A DNA stretch of 64,000 nucleotides from Bacteroidales bacterium UBA5226 (lineage in GTDB: Bacteria > Bacteroidota > Bacteroidia > Bacteroidales > UBA932): the NCBI GenBank assembly GCA_002409325.1, contig DHUU01000018.1, forward strand, positions 68,457 through 132,456, read 5' to 3'. Under the pieces are notes generated by a model that saw only the letters and a program-made list of their open reading frames with translations, did no database searches and was not told the origin of the DNA. Positions 48,207 to 58,271 of this stretch are shown piece after piece. Position 1 is the stretch's first letter; every line of letters starts with the position of its first letter. Position numbers and translations under genes: made by a program.

Positions 48207-51047
48207 TTAGCGGATAATGTTGCAACAGACAAGGTTTCTGTCACCATAGCCGTTGTCAACCCGTGTTACCACCGGCCAGAATTTATGCATCACAATCCAG
48301 GGCAGGGGGTAGGCAGCTTTCTGGCGTGCATAGGGGTGTGTCCAGTTGTCCGAGCAGACTTCCAGGGCGGTGTGTGGGGCGTTTTTCAGCAGGTTGTCTT
48401 CTGCCGTACCGCAGGAATTGTCCCCGCCAGCCAGGCTTTTGCACTCTTCCAGGATGACCGTCATGGCCTGGGCAAAACGGTCCAGTTCGTCTTTTGATTC
48501 ACTTTCTGTAGGTTCAATCATGAGCGTTTCATGTACGGGAAACGAGAGGGTGGGTGCATGAAAACCGTAATCCATCAGGCGCTTGGCCACGTCGGTGGCA
48601 TCCACGCCGTATGTTTTGGAAAAATGACGCAGGTCAATGATGCACTCATGGGCTACGTAACCATAACTGCCGGTATAGAGGGTGGCGTAATGCGGTGCCA
48701 GGATGCGGGACAGGTAGTTGGCATTGAGGATGGCCACTTCCGAGGCACGGCGCAGGCCATCCTGCCCAAGCATTTTGATATATCCGTAGGTGATGGGAAG
48801 CAGCAGGGGACTTCCGTAGGGAGAGGCTGCCACCGAATGACCGCCACCGCATGCCACCAGGGGATTGCCCGGAAGGTACGGGGCCAGTTCTTTGGTACAG
48901 CATATGGGACCTACTCCGGGACCTCCTCCGCCATGCGGCATGGCAAAGGTTTTGTGGAGGTTCAGGTGACATATATCGGCCCCTACCATGCCGGGATTTG
49001 TAATCCCTACCTGGGCATTCATATTGGCCCCGTCTATGTATACCAACCCGCCGTTCTGATGCACTATGCAGCTTATCTGACAGATGGCCGATTCAAAAAC
49101 CCCGTGGGTGGAGGGGTAGGTGATCATCATGCACGAGAGGTGATCGCGGTGTTCCTGCGCTTTTTGGCGCAACTCTTCCACGTCTATATTTCCTTGCTCA
49201 TCACATCCCACGATCACGATTTCCAGGCCGGCCATGGCGGCGCTTGCCGGATTGGTTCCGTGGGCAGAAGAGGGAATGAGCGCAATGTTTCTGTGTTCTT
49301 CTCCCTTTGCCCGCTGATAGGCACGGATGACCATAAGGCCTGCATATTCCCCGGAAGCACCGGAGTTGGGTTGCAATGAGCAGGCATCCAGCCCTGTAAT
49401 GACGGAAAGCTGATGTTCCAGTTCCCGGATCAGCTGCAGGTATCCTTCTACCTGCCAGTCAGGGGCAAAAGGATGAATGGATGTCCATTCGCTCTGGCTT
49501 AAAGGCATCATTTCCGCAGCCGCATTTAGTTTCATGGTACAGGAGCCCAGCGGGATCATGGAGTGGGCCAGTGAAATATCCCGTGTTTCCAGAGTCTTGA
49601 TATAACGCATCATCTGCGTTTCTGAATGGTAGGTGTTGAATACCGGCTCTTCAAGCACCGGGGATGTCCTTTCCATAAAGGAAGGGATTTCCGGCCATAC
49701 AGTTTTCGCTTCCAGGGGAACATTGAATATAGCCAGGACCTTTTCCAGTTCCCGATCATTGGTAAGCTCGTCAAAAGAGATCCTGACGCTTTGCGGGTCT
49801 GGATAAAAGAAGTTAATTTTCAAGGCTTCTGCATTGGTGCGGAGGCGCGCTGCGTCCACCCCGGTAAGCTCTATGGTGTCAAAAAAGTGTCTGTGTTTTA
49901 CAGTAAATCCATTTTTGGCCAGGATCCCGGCTGCTGCGTGGGCGTAATGCCGGCCGTTGCCGGCTATCTGCCGGATGCCTTTGCTGCCGTGGTATACGGC
50001 ATACATTCCGGCCATGGTGGCCATCAGGGCGGTTGCTGTACAGATGTTGGATGTGGCGCGTTCCCGTTTGATGTGTTGTTCGCGTGTTTGCAGGGCCAGG
50101 CGGTATGCCGGGTTGCCCAACCTGTCCACAGACAGGCCCACAATGCGTCCCGGAATGTTGCGCCGGTATTTGTCGGAACAGGCCAGGTATCCGGTTGTGG
50201 GGCCACCGAATCCCATAGGCAATCCAAATCGTTGCGCACTGCCGGCGGCTATATCGGCGCCCCAGGCGGCCGGTTCCTTTAACAAGGCCAGGGACAAAAG
50301 GTCGCAAACGGCGGTTACAAGCAGTTCCCTTTCATGCGCCAGCCGGCACAAAGCACTGTGATCACACAATTGCCCGTCTGACCCCGGGTATTGTACCATT
50401 ACCCCGAACAAACGTGGTCCGTATTGGTCAAACACAGGGTTCAACTCCCCGGTCAGGTTTTCTGTTACAATCTCAATCCCAAGGCCCAGGGCCCTGGTTT
50501 CCATTACAGCAAGCGTCTGGGGGAAGATATTTTTGTCTGCCAGGATCATATTGCGGCCTTCTTTGATAAAGGTCCGGGAACGAAGTTCCAGCATCATGCG
50601 CATGGCCTCTGCAGCGGCGGTGGCTTCGTCCAGGAGCGAGCTGTTGGCCAGGTTGAATCCGGTGAGGCTGCACACCATGGTCTGGAAATTGAACAAGGCT
50701 TCCAGGCGTCCCTGCGAAATCTCGGCCTGGTAAGGGGTATAGGAGGTGTACCACCCGGGATTTTCGAAGATGTTTCTCAGAATCACTGCAGGCGAATCGG
50801 TCCCGTAATATCCCATGCCAATGAGGGAACGGAAAGGCAGGTTTTTGGATGCCATCTTTTTCAGGTGTTGGGCGAAACCATATTCGCTCATGCCTTTTTC
50901 CAGGGGCAGCGGGTCCTTCATCCGAATCTGAGCCGGAACTGTCTTGTCTATGAGTTCATCCATGGATTCAACCCCAATTAAGCGGAGCATCTCCTTCTCC
51001 TGTTCAGGCCGGGGGCCGTTGTGTCTTTCTGTAAATGATAGTGCCAT
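48207..51047 (-). CDS. gcvP: glycine dehydrogenase (decarboxylating), P-protein, single chain
   Basis: 946 residues from the ATG at 51047 (MALSFTERHNGPRPEQEKEML); 26 open codons upstream overlap rodA and are not used. It includes both halves of the P-protein. The PLP lysine lies in HLNLHKTFAMPHGGGGPGVGPI, and TNICTATALMA and SCTMKLNAAAEMMPL are also typical. It decarboxylates glycine and transfers the aminomethyl group to the H-protein. The other cleavage-system genes (gcvT, gcvH) are not here. It follows rodA by 20 bases. Confidence 0.96.
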   Translation of the reverse strand: MALSFTERHNGPRPEQEKEMLRLIGVESMDELIDKTVPAQIRMKDPLPLEKGMSEYGFAQHLKKMASKNLPFRSLIGMGYYGTDSPAVILRNIFENPGWYTSYTPYQAEISQGRLEALFNFQTMVCSLTGFNLANSSLLDEATAAAEAMRMMLELRSRTFIKEGRNMILADKNIFPQTLAVMETRALGLGIEIVTENLTGELNPVFDQYGPRLFGVMVQYPGSDGQLCDHSALCRLAHERELLVTAVCDLLSLALLKEPAAWGADIAAGSAQRFGLPMGFGGPTTGYLACSDKYRRNIPGRIVGLSVDRLGNPAYRLALQTREQHIKRERATSNICTATALMATMAGMYAVYHGSKGIRQIAGNGRHYAHAAAGILAKNGFTVKHRHFFDTIELTGVDAARLRTNAEALKINFFYPDPQSVRISFDELTNDRELEKVLAIFNVPLEAKTVWPEIPSFMERTSPVLEEPVFNTYHSETQMMRYIKTLETRDISLAHSMIPLGSCTMKLNAAAEMMPLSQSEWTSIHPFAPDWQVEGYLQLIRELEHQLSVITGLDACSLQPNSGASGEYAGLMVIRAYQRAKGEEHRNIALIPSSAHGTNPASAAMAGLEIVIVGCDEQGNIDVEELRQKAQEHRDHLSCMMITYPSTHGVFESAICQISCIVHQNGGLVYIDGANMNAQVGITNPGMVGADICHLNLHKTFAMPHGGGGPGVGPICCTKELAPYLPGNPLVACGGGHSVAASPYGSPLLLPITYGYIKMLGQDGLRRASEVAILNANYLSRILAPHYATLYTGSYGYVAHECIIDLRHFSKTYGVDATDVAKRLMDYGFHAPTLSFPVHETLMIEPTESESKDELDRFAQAMTVILEECKSLAGGDNSCGTAEDNLLKNAPHTALEVCSDNWTHPYARQKAAYPLPWIVMHKFWPVVTRVDNGYGDRNLVCCNIIR

Positions 51048-51067
51048 ATGTGGTGTTATTTTTTTGA

Positions 51068-52495
51068 TTAATCGTTTGAAGCATCCATTTTCAGCAGGAT
51101 AAACAAAAGTAATGTAAAAGTCCATAAGGAGGAGCCTCCGTAGCTGATAAATGGCAGGGTGATCCCAATCACAGGGGTAACGCCTATGGTCATACCGATA
51201 TTGATGAATACGTGGAAAAAGATGCAGGAAGCAACCCCGTATCCGTAGATGCGACCGAACGGATGTCGCTGTCTTTCAGCGATCCGGACAATACGGATGA
51301 GCAGAAACGAATACAGGAATATGACCAGGCAGGCCCCTAAAAACCCCCACTCCTCTCCAATGGAACAGAAAATAAAGTCGGTGCTCTGTTCCGGAACAAA
51401 ATTGTACTTGGTCTGTGTTCCATGAAGGAATCCTTTTCCCGCAAATCCCCCCGATCCGATGGCCACTTTGGACTGGTGGACGTTGTATCCCGATCCGTAT
51501 ATGTCCTTGTCAATGCTCAGCAGGGTTTCTATGCGTGCCTGCTGGTGGGGCTTGAGTATGTTGTTGAACAGGTATCCCACCGAAAAGATCAGTATAATGC
51601 TGCTTACAAAGCAGAGCAGCAATATTTTCAGATAAGCGATCTTTTTGCGGAAGGCTATAATGAAAAGCACTACCACCAAAACGGCAGCCAGTGCCAGAAG
51701 CCACTGATACGCATCCATATAGGAAAAGAGGTCTATTGAAAACCAGCTCATAACAAGCGGGACAAGGAACCATACAGCAGTAAAGGAGCCAAAAGTGATG
51801 AGTACGGGTCTTTTCCAGCCCGACAGAAGGAGTGAAATGAGAAAGCAGACACCCAGGCAAAGCCAGATAACGTATAGAGGATCCCAGAGAATGGACAAAA
51901 GGAATAAAACAATGCTCACTATTCCCGTAACCGGGATCCAGCCCGGCAGTCCTTCCCGGTATAATACAATAATAAAGGCAAACAGAACCAGGGCCAGACC
52001 GGTTTCCTTTTCCAGCAGGATCAATCCGGCAGGAATGAGAATCATGGCCGTTACCTGCAGCAGCCCGCGCCACGAACGGATGTTAAAATGTGGGCGGCTC
52101 ATAAGGCCGGAAAGACCTATGGCAACAAAGACTTTTGTCATTTCGGCGGGTTGAAAATGGATCGGACCAAAGACCAGCCAGGAGCTGGAACCACTCCGTT
52201 CCACGCCAAAGACAAGTACCACAAGCAGCAGAAAAAGACCTATAATGTAGATCAGGTTTGAGAGCAAAGGATAAATGCGGGCAGGGATGAGTAAAACAAC
52301 AACAGCCAGGAACCAGCTCCCCAGTATCCAGATCATCTGCATGCCGTAACGTTGTGTTGTATCAAAGATCTGCCCGTGTTCCGGATCGTACACGGCAGAA
52401 AAGACACTGATCCACCCTATCAGCACAAGCACTATGTAGGTGGCTACCGTCAACCAGTCGATCTTTCTTACCAGTTTATCCTCTCTTCGTATCAT
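51068..52495 (-). CDS. rodA: RodA peptidoglycan glycosyltransferase
   Basis: 475 residues, about ten membrane helices, SEDS family. Typical segments are FGPIHFQPAEMTKVFVAI, GTQTKYNFVPEQSTDFIFCSIGEEWGFLGA and GVTPVIGITLPFISYGGSS. It polymerises glycan during cell elongation together with PBP2. A stretch of two extra helices (about 225-300) makes it longer than E. coli RodA (370), as usual in this phylum. The ATGA overlaps the mrdA stop. Confidence 0.95.
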   Translation of the reverse strand: MIRREDKLVRKIDWLTVATYIVLVLIGWISVFSAVYDPEHGQIFDTTQRYGMQMIWILGSWFLAVVVLLIPARIYPLLSNLIYIIGLFLLLVVLVFGVERSGSSSWLVFGPIHFQPAEMTKVFVAIGLSGLMSRPHFNIRSWRGLLQVTAMILIPAGLILLEKETGLALVLFAFIIVLYREGLPGWIPVTGIVSIVLFLLSILWDPLYVIWLCLGVCFLISLLLSGWKRPVLITFGSFTAVWFLVPLVMSWFSIDLFSYMDAYQWLLALAAVLVVVLFIIAFRKKIAYLKILLLCFVSSIILIFSVGYLFNNILKPHQQARIETLLSIDKDIYGSGYNVHQSKVAIGSGGFAGKGFLHGTQTKYNFVPEQSTDFIFCSIGEEWGFLGACLVIFLYSFLLIRIVRIAERQRHPFGRIYGYGVASCIFFHVFINIGMTIGVTPVIGITLPFISYGGSSLWTFTLLLFILLKMDASND

Positions 52496-54333
52496 TGCAG
52501 GTGGCGTGTTACAAGGTCCTGTTCCAGTGTTCTTTCATAGAGCCATTGCCGGGAGGGATGGATCTCCCCGGTAAGGTACTTTTCCACCAGAAGTGAAGCC
52601 ACAGGGGCAGCCTGAGAGGCTCCGAATCCGCCTTGTTCTATGTAAACGGCAACGGCTATCTTAGGATTGTCTTTTGGTGCAAAGCAGATGAAAACTGAAT
52701 TGTCTTCCCCGTGTGGATTCTGAGCCGTTCCGGTTTTGCCGCACAAAACCAAGTCAGGGATGGCTGCCAGGCGGGCGGTGGCACCAGAACCTGCAGGGGC
52801 GTTAACGGCCTGGTACATTCCCTCTACAATGACCTCGAAATGTTCAGGGTCCACCATCACCTGGTGCCGCTCAACCCGGGGGCTGAATGAGGGTTCTTCA
52901 CGGATTTCCCGCACCAGGTGAGGGGTATAGTAGTGGCCCCTGTTGGCCATGATGGCTGCCAGGTTGGCCAGTTGCAGGGGCGTAGCGCCAATTTCTCCCT
53001 GCCCTATGGACAGCGAGATGACGGTGAGTGAACGCCACCGGCCGGCGCCATAGATCTTGTCGTACAAGGCGGTACCCGGTAGCGAACCGGACAGTTCTCC
53101 GGGAATGTCAATTCCCAGACGGGTGCCAAAACCAAAGCTTTTCACGTATTCCTGCCACTTGTTCATGGATTCCCCTATACGGCCATACGCAGGATTGTCC
53201 AGGATGCTCCTCAGGACATTGCAATAATACGCATTGCAGGACATCATTACAGATTGCATCAGATTGGTGGGTGAGGGGTGGCTGTGGCATCCTACAGTCA
53301 GTGATCCGGCCCGGTACCCCATATTGCAGGAGTACCGCGTTTCCGGTTTCAGGACCCCTTCCTGCAATCCTATCAGGCCGTTTACCAGCTTGAATACAGA
53401 TCCCGGAGGATAAGCAGACATGATGGCCCGGTTGAACAGGGGTTTGAGTGGGTCAGCGATGACCTGCGGGTAATAACTCCCGAAATTGGTTAGGTACTCC
53501 GAGGAGAGACCTGTTGACGTGATCAGGGTCAGGACCTCGCCGGTGGAAGGATCCAGTGCAACAACAGATCCCACTTTGTTGCGCATCAGCTCTTCCCCAA
53601 AACGCTGCAGGGGAAGGTCAATGGTCGTGAACATGTCCTTTCCGGGAACAGCTGTTTTGTCGTAGGCGCCGTCTTCATAGGGAGATTTAATGCGGTTGTG
53701 CACATCCCTCAGGAAAATGGAATACCCTTTTTCTCCCCGGAGCCATTTTTCGTAGAATTCTTCCAGCCCCGTCTTGCCGATATAGTCTCCCGGGCGGTAT
53801 TCGGGGTTCTTGTCCAGGAAAGACTGATCGGCCTCTATGATGTAGCCCGGAAGGTTGCCGCAGATTTGGGACGGATAACTGCGCACACTTCGGGTCTGAA
53901 CGGAGAATCCCAGGAATTTGTACGATTTTTCCAGGAAACGGGTGTACTCCTGGCTGCTTACCTGCCTGAGAAAGATCACAGACTGGTATCCGATGACCCT
54001 GCGCCGGCTGTGGACCTCTTCCAGCATTTGTTCCAGGCGTTCGCGGTCCAAATTGAAAATGGAGCAGAAAGCGGTTGTGTCAAAAGGCACCAGCTCCCGG
54101 GGTGTGATCAGGATATCGTAGGCAAACTGGTTTTCTACCATAATGTTGCCGTTACGGTCATAGATCAGGCCCCTGGAGGGGTAAATAATTTCGTATCGTA
54201 AAACGTTGTTGGATGCGGTTATTTTGTACTCCTTGTTAATGAGCTGCAGGAATACAAGGCGGCCTGCCAGGATAATCATGCAAATGATAAAAAAAGTAAC
54301 AATGATGAATCTCTGTCTTGCCCTGCTTTCCAT
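52492..54333 (-). CDS. mrdA: penicillin-binding protein 2
   Basis: 613 residues from the ATG at 54333 (MESRARQRFIIV), four bases after the mreD stop; an ATG at 54354 would overlap mreD. One N-terminal membrane helix, a dimerisation domain, and the transpeptidase domain with SxxK (PPGSVFKLV), SxN (SCNAYY) and KTG (CGKTGTAQNP). It crosslinks peptidoglycan in the elongasome with RodA and MreBCD. It is encoded in the conserved order mreB-mreC-mreD-mrdA-rodA. Confidence 0.95.
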   Translation of the reverse strand: MESRARQRFIIVTFFIICMIILAGRLVFLQLINKEYKITASNNVLRYEIIYPSRGLIYDRNGNIMVENQFAYDILITPRELVPFDTTAFCSIFNLDRERLEQMLEEVHSRRRVIGYQSVIFLRQVSSQEYTRFLEKSYKFLGFSVQTRSVRSYPSQICGNLPGYIIEADQSFLDKNPEYRPGDYIGKTGLEEFYEKWLRGEKGYSIFLRDVHNRIKSPYEDGAYDKTAVPGKDMFTTIDLPLQRFGEELMRNKVGSVVALDPSTGEVLTLITSTGLSSEYLTNFGSYYPQVIADPLKPLFNRAIMSAYPPGSVFKLVNGLIGLQEGVLKPETRYSCNMGYRAGSLTVGCHSHPSPTNLMQSVMMSCNAYYCNVLRSILDNPAYGRIGESMNKWQEYVKSFGFGTRLGIDIPGELSGSLPGTALYDKIYGAGRWRSLTVISLSIGQGEIGATPLQLANLAAIMANRGHYYTPHLVREIREEPSFSPRVERHQVMVDPEHFEVIVEGMYQAVNAPAGSGATARLAAIPDLVLCGKTGTAQNPHGEDNSVFICFAPKDNPKIAVAVYIEQGGFGASQAAPVASLLVEKYLTGEIHPSRQWLYERTLEQDLVTRHLQ

Positions 54334-54337
54334 GATG

Positions 54338-54850
54338 CTACCTCTGACGTTCAAAAAACGTTTTTTTGAATAACAGGATTAGAAAAACATTCAGCAGCAG
54401 GCTGCATGCAAAGCGGGCAAAGGTTTGCCAGAAGAGGAAAAAACTCAGGCTTTCCAGCGTAATGAAAATCAGGTGGTGCGCCATCACACAGAGGAGGACA
54501 AAGAAGCTGAACCGGCCAAACCCCAACTGGTTGAACCCGGGAACCATCAGGTTGTCCAGGTCGCCTTTGACAGTCACCGTTTTCAGAATGGTGCTGCGCA
54601 ATGCCCCCGCTAACACGAAGGATGCGGTGTGCAGGCCCATAATGCCTGCACCCAGGATATCAAGGGCCAGCCCAAAGGCGAAAGCCCAGAGCATAAGCAA
54701 TGCGGTGGGATAGGTGCAGGGAAAAAGTATCAGGAACAGTATATAAGGCATGGGAGCAAGGTATGTGCCCAGATTCAGGTTCTGGAACAGTAAAAGCTGA
54801 ACAGCCAGAAAGACCAGAAAGCGCAGTATGTATTTCAGGTTGTCGTTCAT
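54338..54850 (-). CDS. mreD: rod shape-determining protein MreD
   Basis: 170 residues, mostly hydrophobic with about five helices (ILRFLVFLAVQLLLFQNLNL, FGLALDILGAGIMGLHTASFVLAG). The sequence is weakly conserved, as usual for MreD, so the call rests on topology and on its place between mreC and mrdA. It starts with an ATGA overlap on the mreC stop. Confidence 0.85.
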   Translation of the reverse strand: MNDNLKYILRFLVFLAVQLLLFQNLNLGTYLAPMPYILFLILFPCTYPTALLMLWAFAFGLALDILGAGIMGLHTASFVLAGALRSTILKTVTVKGDLDNLMVPGFNQLGFGRFSFFVLLCVMAHHLIFITLESLSFFLFWQTFARFACSLLLNVFLILLFKKTFFERQR

Positions 54851-55683
54851 AATTCTTCCTCCGTTTCCATATCGGTCAGTTTGCGCAGGTCATCTGCCCC
54901 ACTGAAGGAAACCACGTTGACGTAACGCAGGGTCTTGAAATCCGAGAACAATTCCACTTCCAGTTCCAGGAACGAACCCTGCCTAAGTTTGTCCAACAGG
55001 ACCACACCAATGGGTATTGACGGGGGAAAGACCAGGGAAAAATCGTTGCTCACAACCGTATCGCCGGGATTAACGTCAATATGGAGCGGGATTTCCGAGA
55101 GGGCAACTTTTCTGTAATCAACCCCGTTCCAGCGTAATGTGCCAAAAGTGCCCGTCTTTTTCAACTCTGCGGTAAAACGCTGTTCTGTATTGAGCAGCGA
55201 AATAATCATGGCATAATGTTCCGAAACATGCGATACTACACCCACAATACCCCGGGCGCTTATTACTCCCATATCGGGTGATATCCCGTCTGCAGAGCCT
55301 TTGTCTATGACCAGGTAGTTGCGCTGCCTGTTTACCGAATTCCGGATCACCCGGGCGGGGATAAAAGAAAAAGAGTCGGCGGCGGCCATCCTTCCGGATC
55401 CCTCTGCCGGCAGGAGGTACTCAAGTTCTGAAAGCCGGGCCAGTTTGGCCCTGAGCCTGTTGTTTTCCAGGGACAGGTCGTCGTTAATTTTTCTCAGGTT
55501 CGTAAAAGCTGTCCACGAAGAAGTCTTTTCCCACCATTGCATTTGCCAGGAGCGGACTACCCGCATGATCGCATTCTGCTGAAAGTAACTGTCATTGACA
55601 AGAAGCACGACAGCTACGGTCTGCAATGCAAGAAACAGCAGCAGAACAAGGAGTTTCCTGAGCAATGGGGGCAGACCGGACAT
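54847..55683 (-). CDS. mreC: rod shape-determining protein MreC
   Basis: 278 residues with one N-terminal membrane helix (LLVLLLFLALQTVAVVLLV), a coiled coil (TNLRKINDDLSLENNRLRAKLARLSELEYLL) and the periplasmic MreC beta domain (YLVIDKGSADGISPDMGVISARGIVGVVSHVSEHYAMIISLLN). It links cytoplasmic MreB to periplasmic PBP2. It is 16 bases downstream of mreB. Confidence 0.95.
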   Translation of the reverse strand: MSGLPPLLRKLLVLLLFLALQTVAVVLLVNDSYFQQNAIMRVVRSWQMQWWEKTSSWTAFTNLRKINDDLSLENNRLRAKLARLSELEYLLPAEGSGRMAAADSFSFIPARVIRNSVNRQRNYLVIDKGSADGISPDMGVISARGIVGVVSHVSEHYAMIISLLNTEQRFTAELKKTGTFGTLRWNGVDYRKVALSEIPLHIDVNPGDTVVSNDFSLVFPPSIPIGVVLLDKLRQGSFLELEVELFSDFKTLRYVNVVSFSGADDLRKLTDMETEEEL

Positions 55684-55699
55684 GCACGATCGGGTTATT

Positions 55700-56719
55700 T
55701 TATCTTAGTAAAAATGGGAATTTCCCAATGTTCTTCAATGCAATCCCCGTTCCCCTGGCCACTGAGTGCAGAGGCCCTTCGGATATGTGGAACGGGATGT
55801 TGATCTTGTCCTGGAGTCGTTTATCGATACCCCGCAGCAATGCTCCGCCGCCGGTAAGAAAAATGCCCCGTTGGACGATATCTGAGTACAACTCGGGAGG
55901 GGTCTGTTCCAGCACTGACAGCACAGCTGCTTCTATCTTGACCAGGGACTTGTCCAGGCAATGGGCAATTTCCTGAGAGGTAACCGCCACTTCTACCGGA
56001 AGCGCTGTCATCAGGTTGGGGCCGCGCACCAGCATGGGTTCCGGCGGATTATCCAGGTCCGAAAGGGCCGAGCCGACACATATCTTGATATCCTCGGCGG
56101 TACGTTCTCCTATCTTGATGTTGTGCTGGTGGCGCATGTATTGCTGGATTTCTGCGGTAAACACGTCACCCGCCACCCGGATGCTCTGGTTGCATACGAT
56201 CCCTCCCAGAGCGATAACGGCAATTTCTGTGGTTCCCCCGCCTACATCCACCACCATGTTGCCTTCCGGGGCAGTGACATCAATGCCAATCCCGAGTGCG
56301 GCAGCCATGGGTTCGTAGATCATGTATACATCACGGCCTCCGGCGTGTTCCGACGAGTCGCGGACAGCACGGATCTCCACCTCTGTACTCCCTGAAGGAA
56401 TGCAGACTACCATCCGCAGACTGGGCATGAAAAATTTATTCTGCGGGTTAATCATCTTAATCATGCCGCGCACCATTTGTTCTGCGGCGTTGAAATCTGC
56501 GATTACCCCGTCGCGAAGTGGCCGTATGGTCTTGATGTTTTCGTGAGTCTTGCCCTGCATGAGCCGTGCGGTTTTCCCAATTGCCAGGGGTTTGCCCGTA
56601 TTCTGATCTATGGCCACAATGGAGGGTTCGTCTACCACGATTTTGTCGTTGTGAATGATTATGGTATTGGCTGTACCCAGATCGATGGCGATTTTTTGAG
56701 TTAAAAAGGAGAAAGCCAT
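55700..56719 (-). CDS. mreB: rod shape-determining protein MreB
   Basis: 339 residues, bacterial actin. ATP-binding segments are IAIDLGTANTIIIHNDKIVVDEPSIVAID, MVVDVGGGTTEIAVIALGG and GIFLTGGGALLRGI. It forms filaments that position the elongasome. It is 10 bases downstream of purH, so purine synthesis and cell-shape genes appear to share one transcript. Confidence 0.97.
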   Translation of the reverse strand: MAFSFLTQKIAIDLGTANTIIIHNDKIVVDEPSIVAIDQNTGKPLAIGKTARLMQGKTHENIKTIRPLRDGVIADFNAAEQMVRGMIKMINPQNKFFMPSLRMVVCIPSGSTEVEIRAVRDSSEHAGGRDVYMIYEPMAAALGIGIDVTAPEGNMVVDVGGGTTEIAVIALGGIVCNQSIRVAGDVFTAEIQQYMRHQHNIKIGERTAEDIKICVGSALSDLDNPPEPMLVRGPNLMTALPVEVAVTSQEIAHCLDKSLVKIEAAVLSVLEQTPPELYSDIVQRGIFLTGGGALLRGIDKRLQDKINIPFHISEGPLHSVARGTGIALKNIGKFPFLLR

Positions 56720-56729
56720 AAGTTCGTTG

Positions 56730-58271
56730 CTAATGTTTGAAATGGCGTATGCCGGTAAAGACCATAGCCATGTTGTTGGTGTTACAATAATCTATACTTA
56801 ACTGGTCTTTGATAGAGCCGCCCGGCTGGATAACGGCTGTTATGCCTGCCTGGTGGGCCAGTTCTACACAGTCGGGGAACGGGAAAAAAGCGTCGGAAGC
56901 CATTACGGCCTCTTTCAGGGAAAGGTTGTTTTCCCGGGCTTTTTCGATGGCGTGTTTCAGGGCATCTACCCGGGAGGTTTGCCCCATGCCGCTGGCAAGC
57001 AGCATCCCGTTGGCTGCCAGCACAATGGCATTTGATTTGGTGTGTTTGACCAGTTTGTTGGCAAACACCAGGTCGGTCACCTGTGCTTTGGAAGGAGCCT
57101 TGCGTGTAACCTGTGTAAAAGAGGCGGGGTCTTCCACCTTGGTATCCCGGTCCTGCACAACTACACCGTCAAATAGTGACCGGAATTCTTTTTCCGGTAG
57201 CTGGGCTTGTTGGTCGTAAGTCAGGATGATGCGGTTTTTCCTGCTTTTGAGTATTTCAAGTGCTCCGGGTTCGTAAGCCGGGGCAATGATCACTTCAAAG
57301 AAAAGCTTGTCCATTTCCTGTGCCAGGACATCGGAAAGGGGGCGGTTCATCACAATGATCCCGCCAAAAGCACTTGCCGGATCTGCCTTTAATGCGCTTT
57401 CCCAGGCTTTTTCCAGGTCCTGATTGGAGGCACATCCGCAGGCATTGTTGTGCTTGAGAATGGCAATGGAGGGATCGGTAAAATCCTGTATCAGTCTGAG
57501 GGCGGCTTCTATATCCAGCAGGTTGTTGTAAGAGATGTCCTTTCCATGCAGTTTGCGGGGAAGGCTCTCATTATTGCCAAAAAACACAGCGTTCTGGTGC
57601 GGATTTTCTCCGTAACGTAAAGAAACAGGTGTTTCCAGAAGGCTGTGGCTGAAGGCGGGCAGGTCCATGTCCCGGTTGAAATACTGGAATATGGCCGTGT
57701 CGTAGTGGGAGCTGATCTTGAATGCCTGTGCGGCAAAATACATGCGGTCACTGAGCGTTGTATGGCATTGCTGAGACTGAAGCAGGTTCAGGAATTCAGG
57801 GTACAGGGACCGGTCGGAAACCACCATCACGTCGCGGTAATTCTTAGCGGCAGCACGAATGAGCGATATGCCCCCGATGTCTATCTTTTCTATGATATCG
57901 GCATGTGAAGCCCCGGAAGCGACTGTCTGGTGGAAAGGATACAGGTCAACCAGCACAAGATCCACAGGGGGGATTTCCCACTGTTCCATATCGGCCTTGT
58001 CGGCGGGAAGATCCCTCCTGCCGAGGATCCCTCCGAATATTTTTGGGTGCAGGGTTTTAACGCGTCCGCCCAGGATGGAAGGATAGCCCGTAAGGTCTTC
58101 CACAGCCGTGGCGCCGGACGCCAGACTCCTGATGTATTCCAGGGTGCCGCCGGTAGCAATCAGTTGCACTCCGGCCCTGACCAGTTCACCGATGACCGGG
58201 GCCAATCCCTCTTTGTGGTATACCGATATGAGGGCTGTGCGAATAGGTATGTTCCGCAGATTATTAGTCAT
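56730..58271 (-). CDS. purH: bifunctional AICAR transformylase/IMP cyclohydrolase
   Basis: 513 residues from the ATG at 58271 (ATGA over the lrp stop); an ATG four codons upstream also exists. The IMP cyclohydrolase domain comes first (RTALISVYHKEGLAPVI, ATGGTLEYI, GGRVKTLHPKIFGGIL). The transformylase domain follows, with LRYGENPHQNAVFF, KHNNACGCA and AFFPFPDCVELAHQAGITAVIQPGGSIKD. These are the last two steps of IMP synthesis. Confidence 0.97.
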   Translation of the reverse strand: MTNNLRNIPIRTALISVYHKEGLAPVIGELVRAGVQLIATGGTLEYIRSLASGATAVEDLTGYPSILGGRVKTLHPKIFGGILGRRDLPADKADMEQWEIPPVDLVLVDLYPFHQTVASGASHADIIEKIDIGGISLIRAAAKNYRDVMVVSDRSLYPEFLNLLQSQQCHTTLSDRMYFAAQAFKISSHYDTAIFQYFNRDMDLPAFSHSLLETPVSLRYGENPHQNAVFFGNNESLPRKLHGKDISYNNLLDIEAALRLIQDFTDPSIAILKHNNACGCASNQDLEKAWESALKADPASAFGGIIVMNRPLSDVLAQEMDKLFFEVIIAPAYEPGALEILKSRKNRIILTYDQQAQLPEKEFRSLFDGVVVQDRDTKVEDPASFTQVTRKAPSKAQVTDLVFANKLVKHTKSNAIVLAANGMLLASGMGQTSRVDALKHAIEKARENNLSLKEAVMASDAFFPFPDCVELAHQAGITAVIQPGGSIKDQLSIDYCNTNNMAMVFTGIRHFKH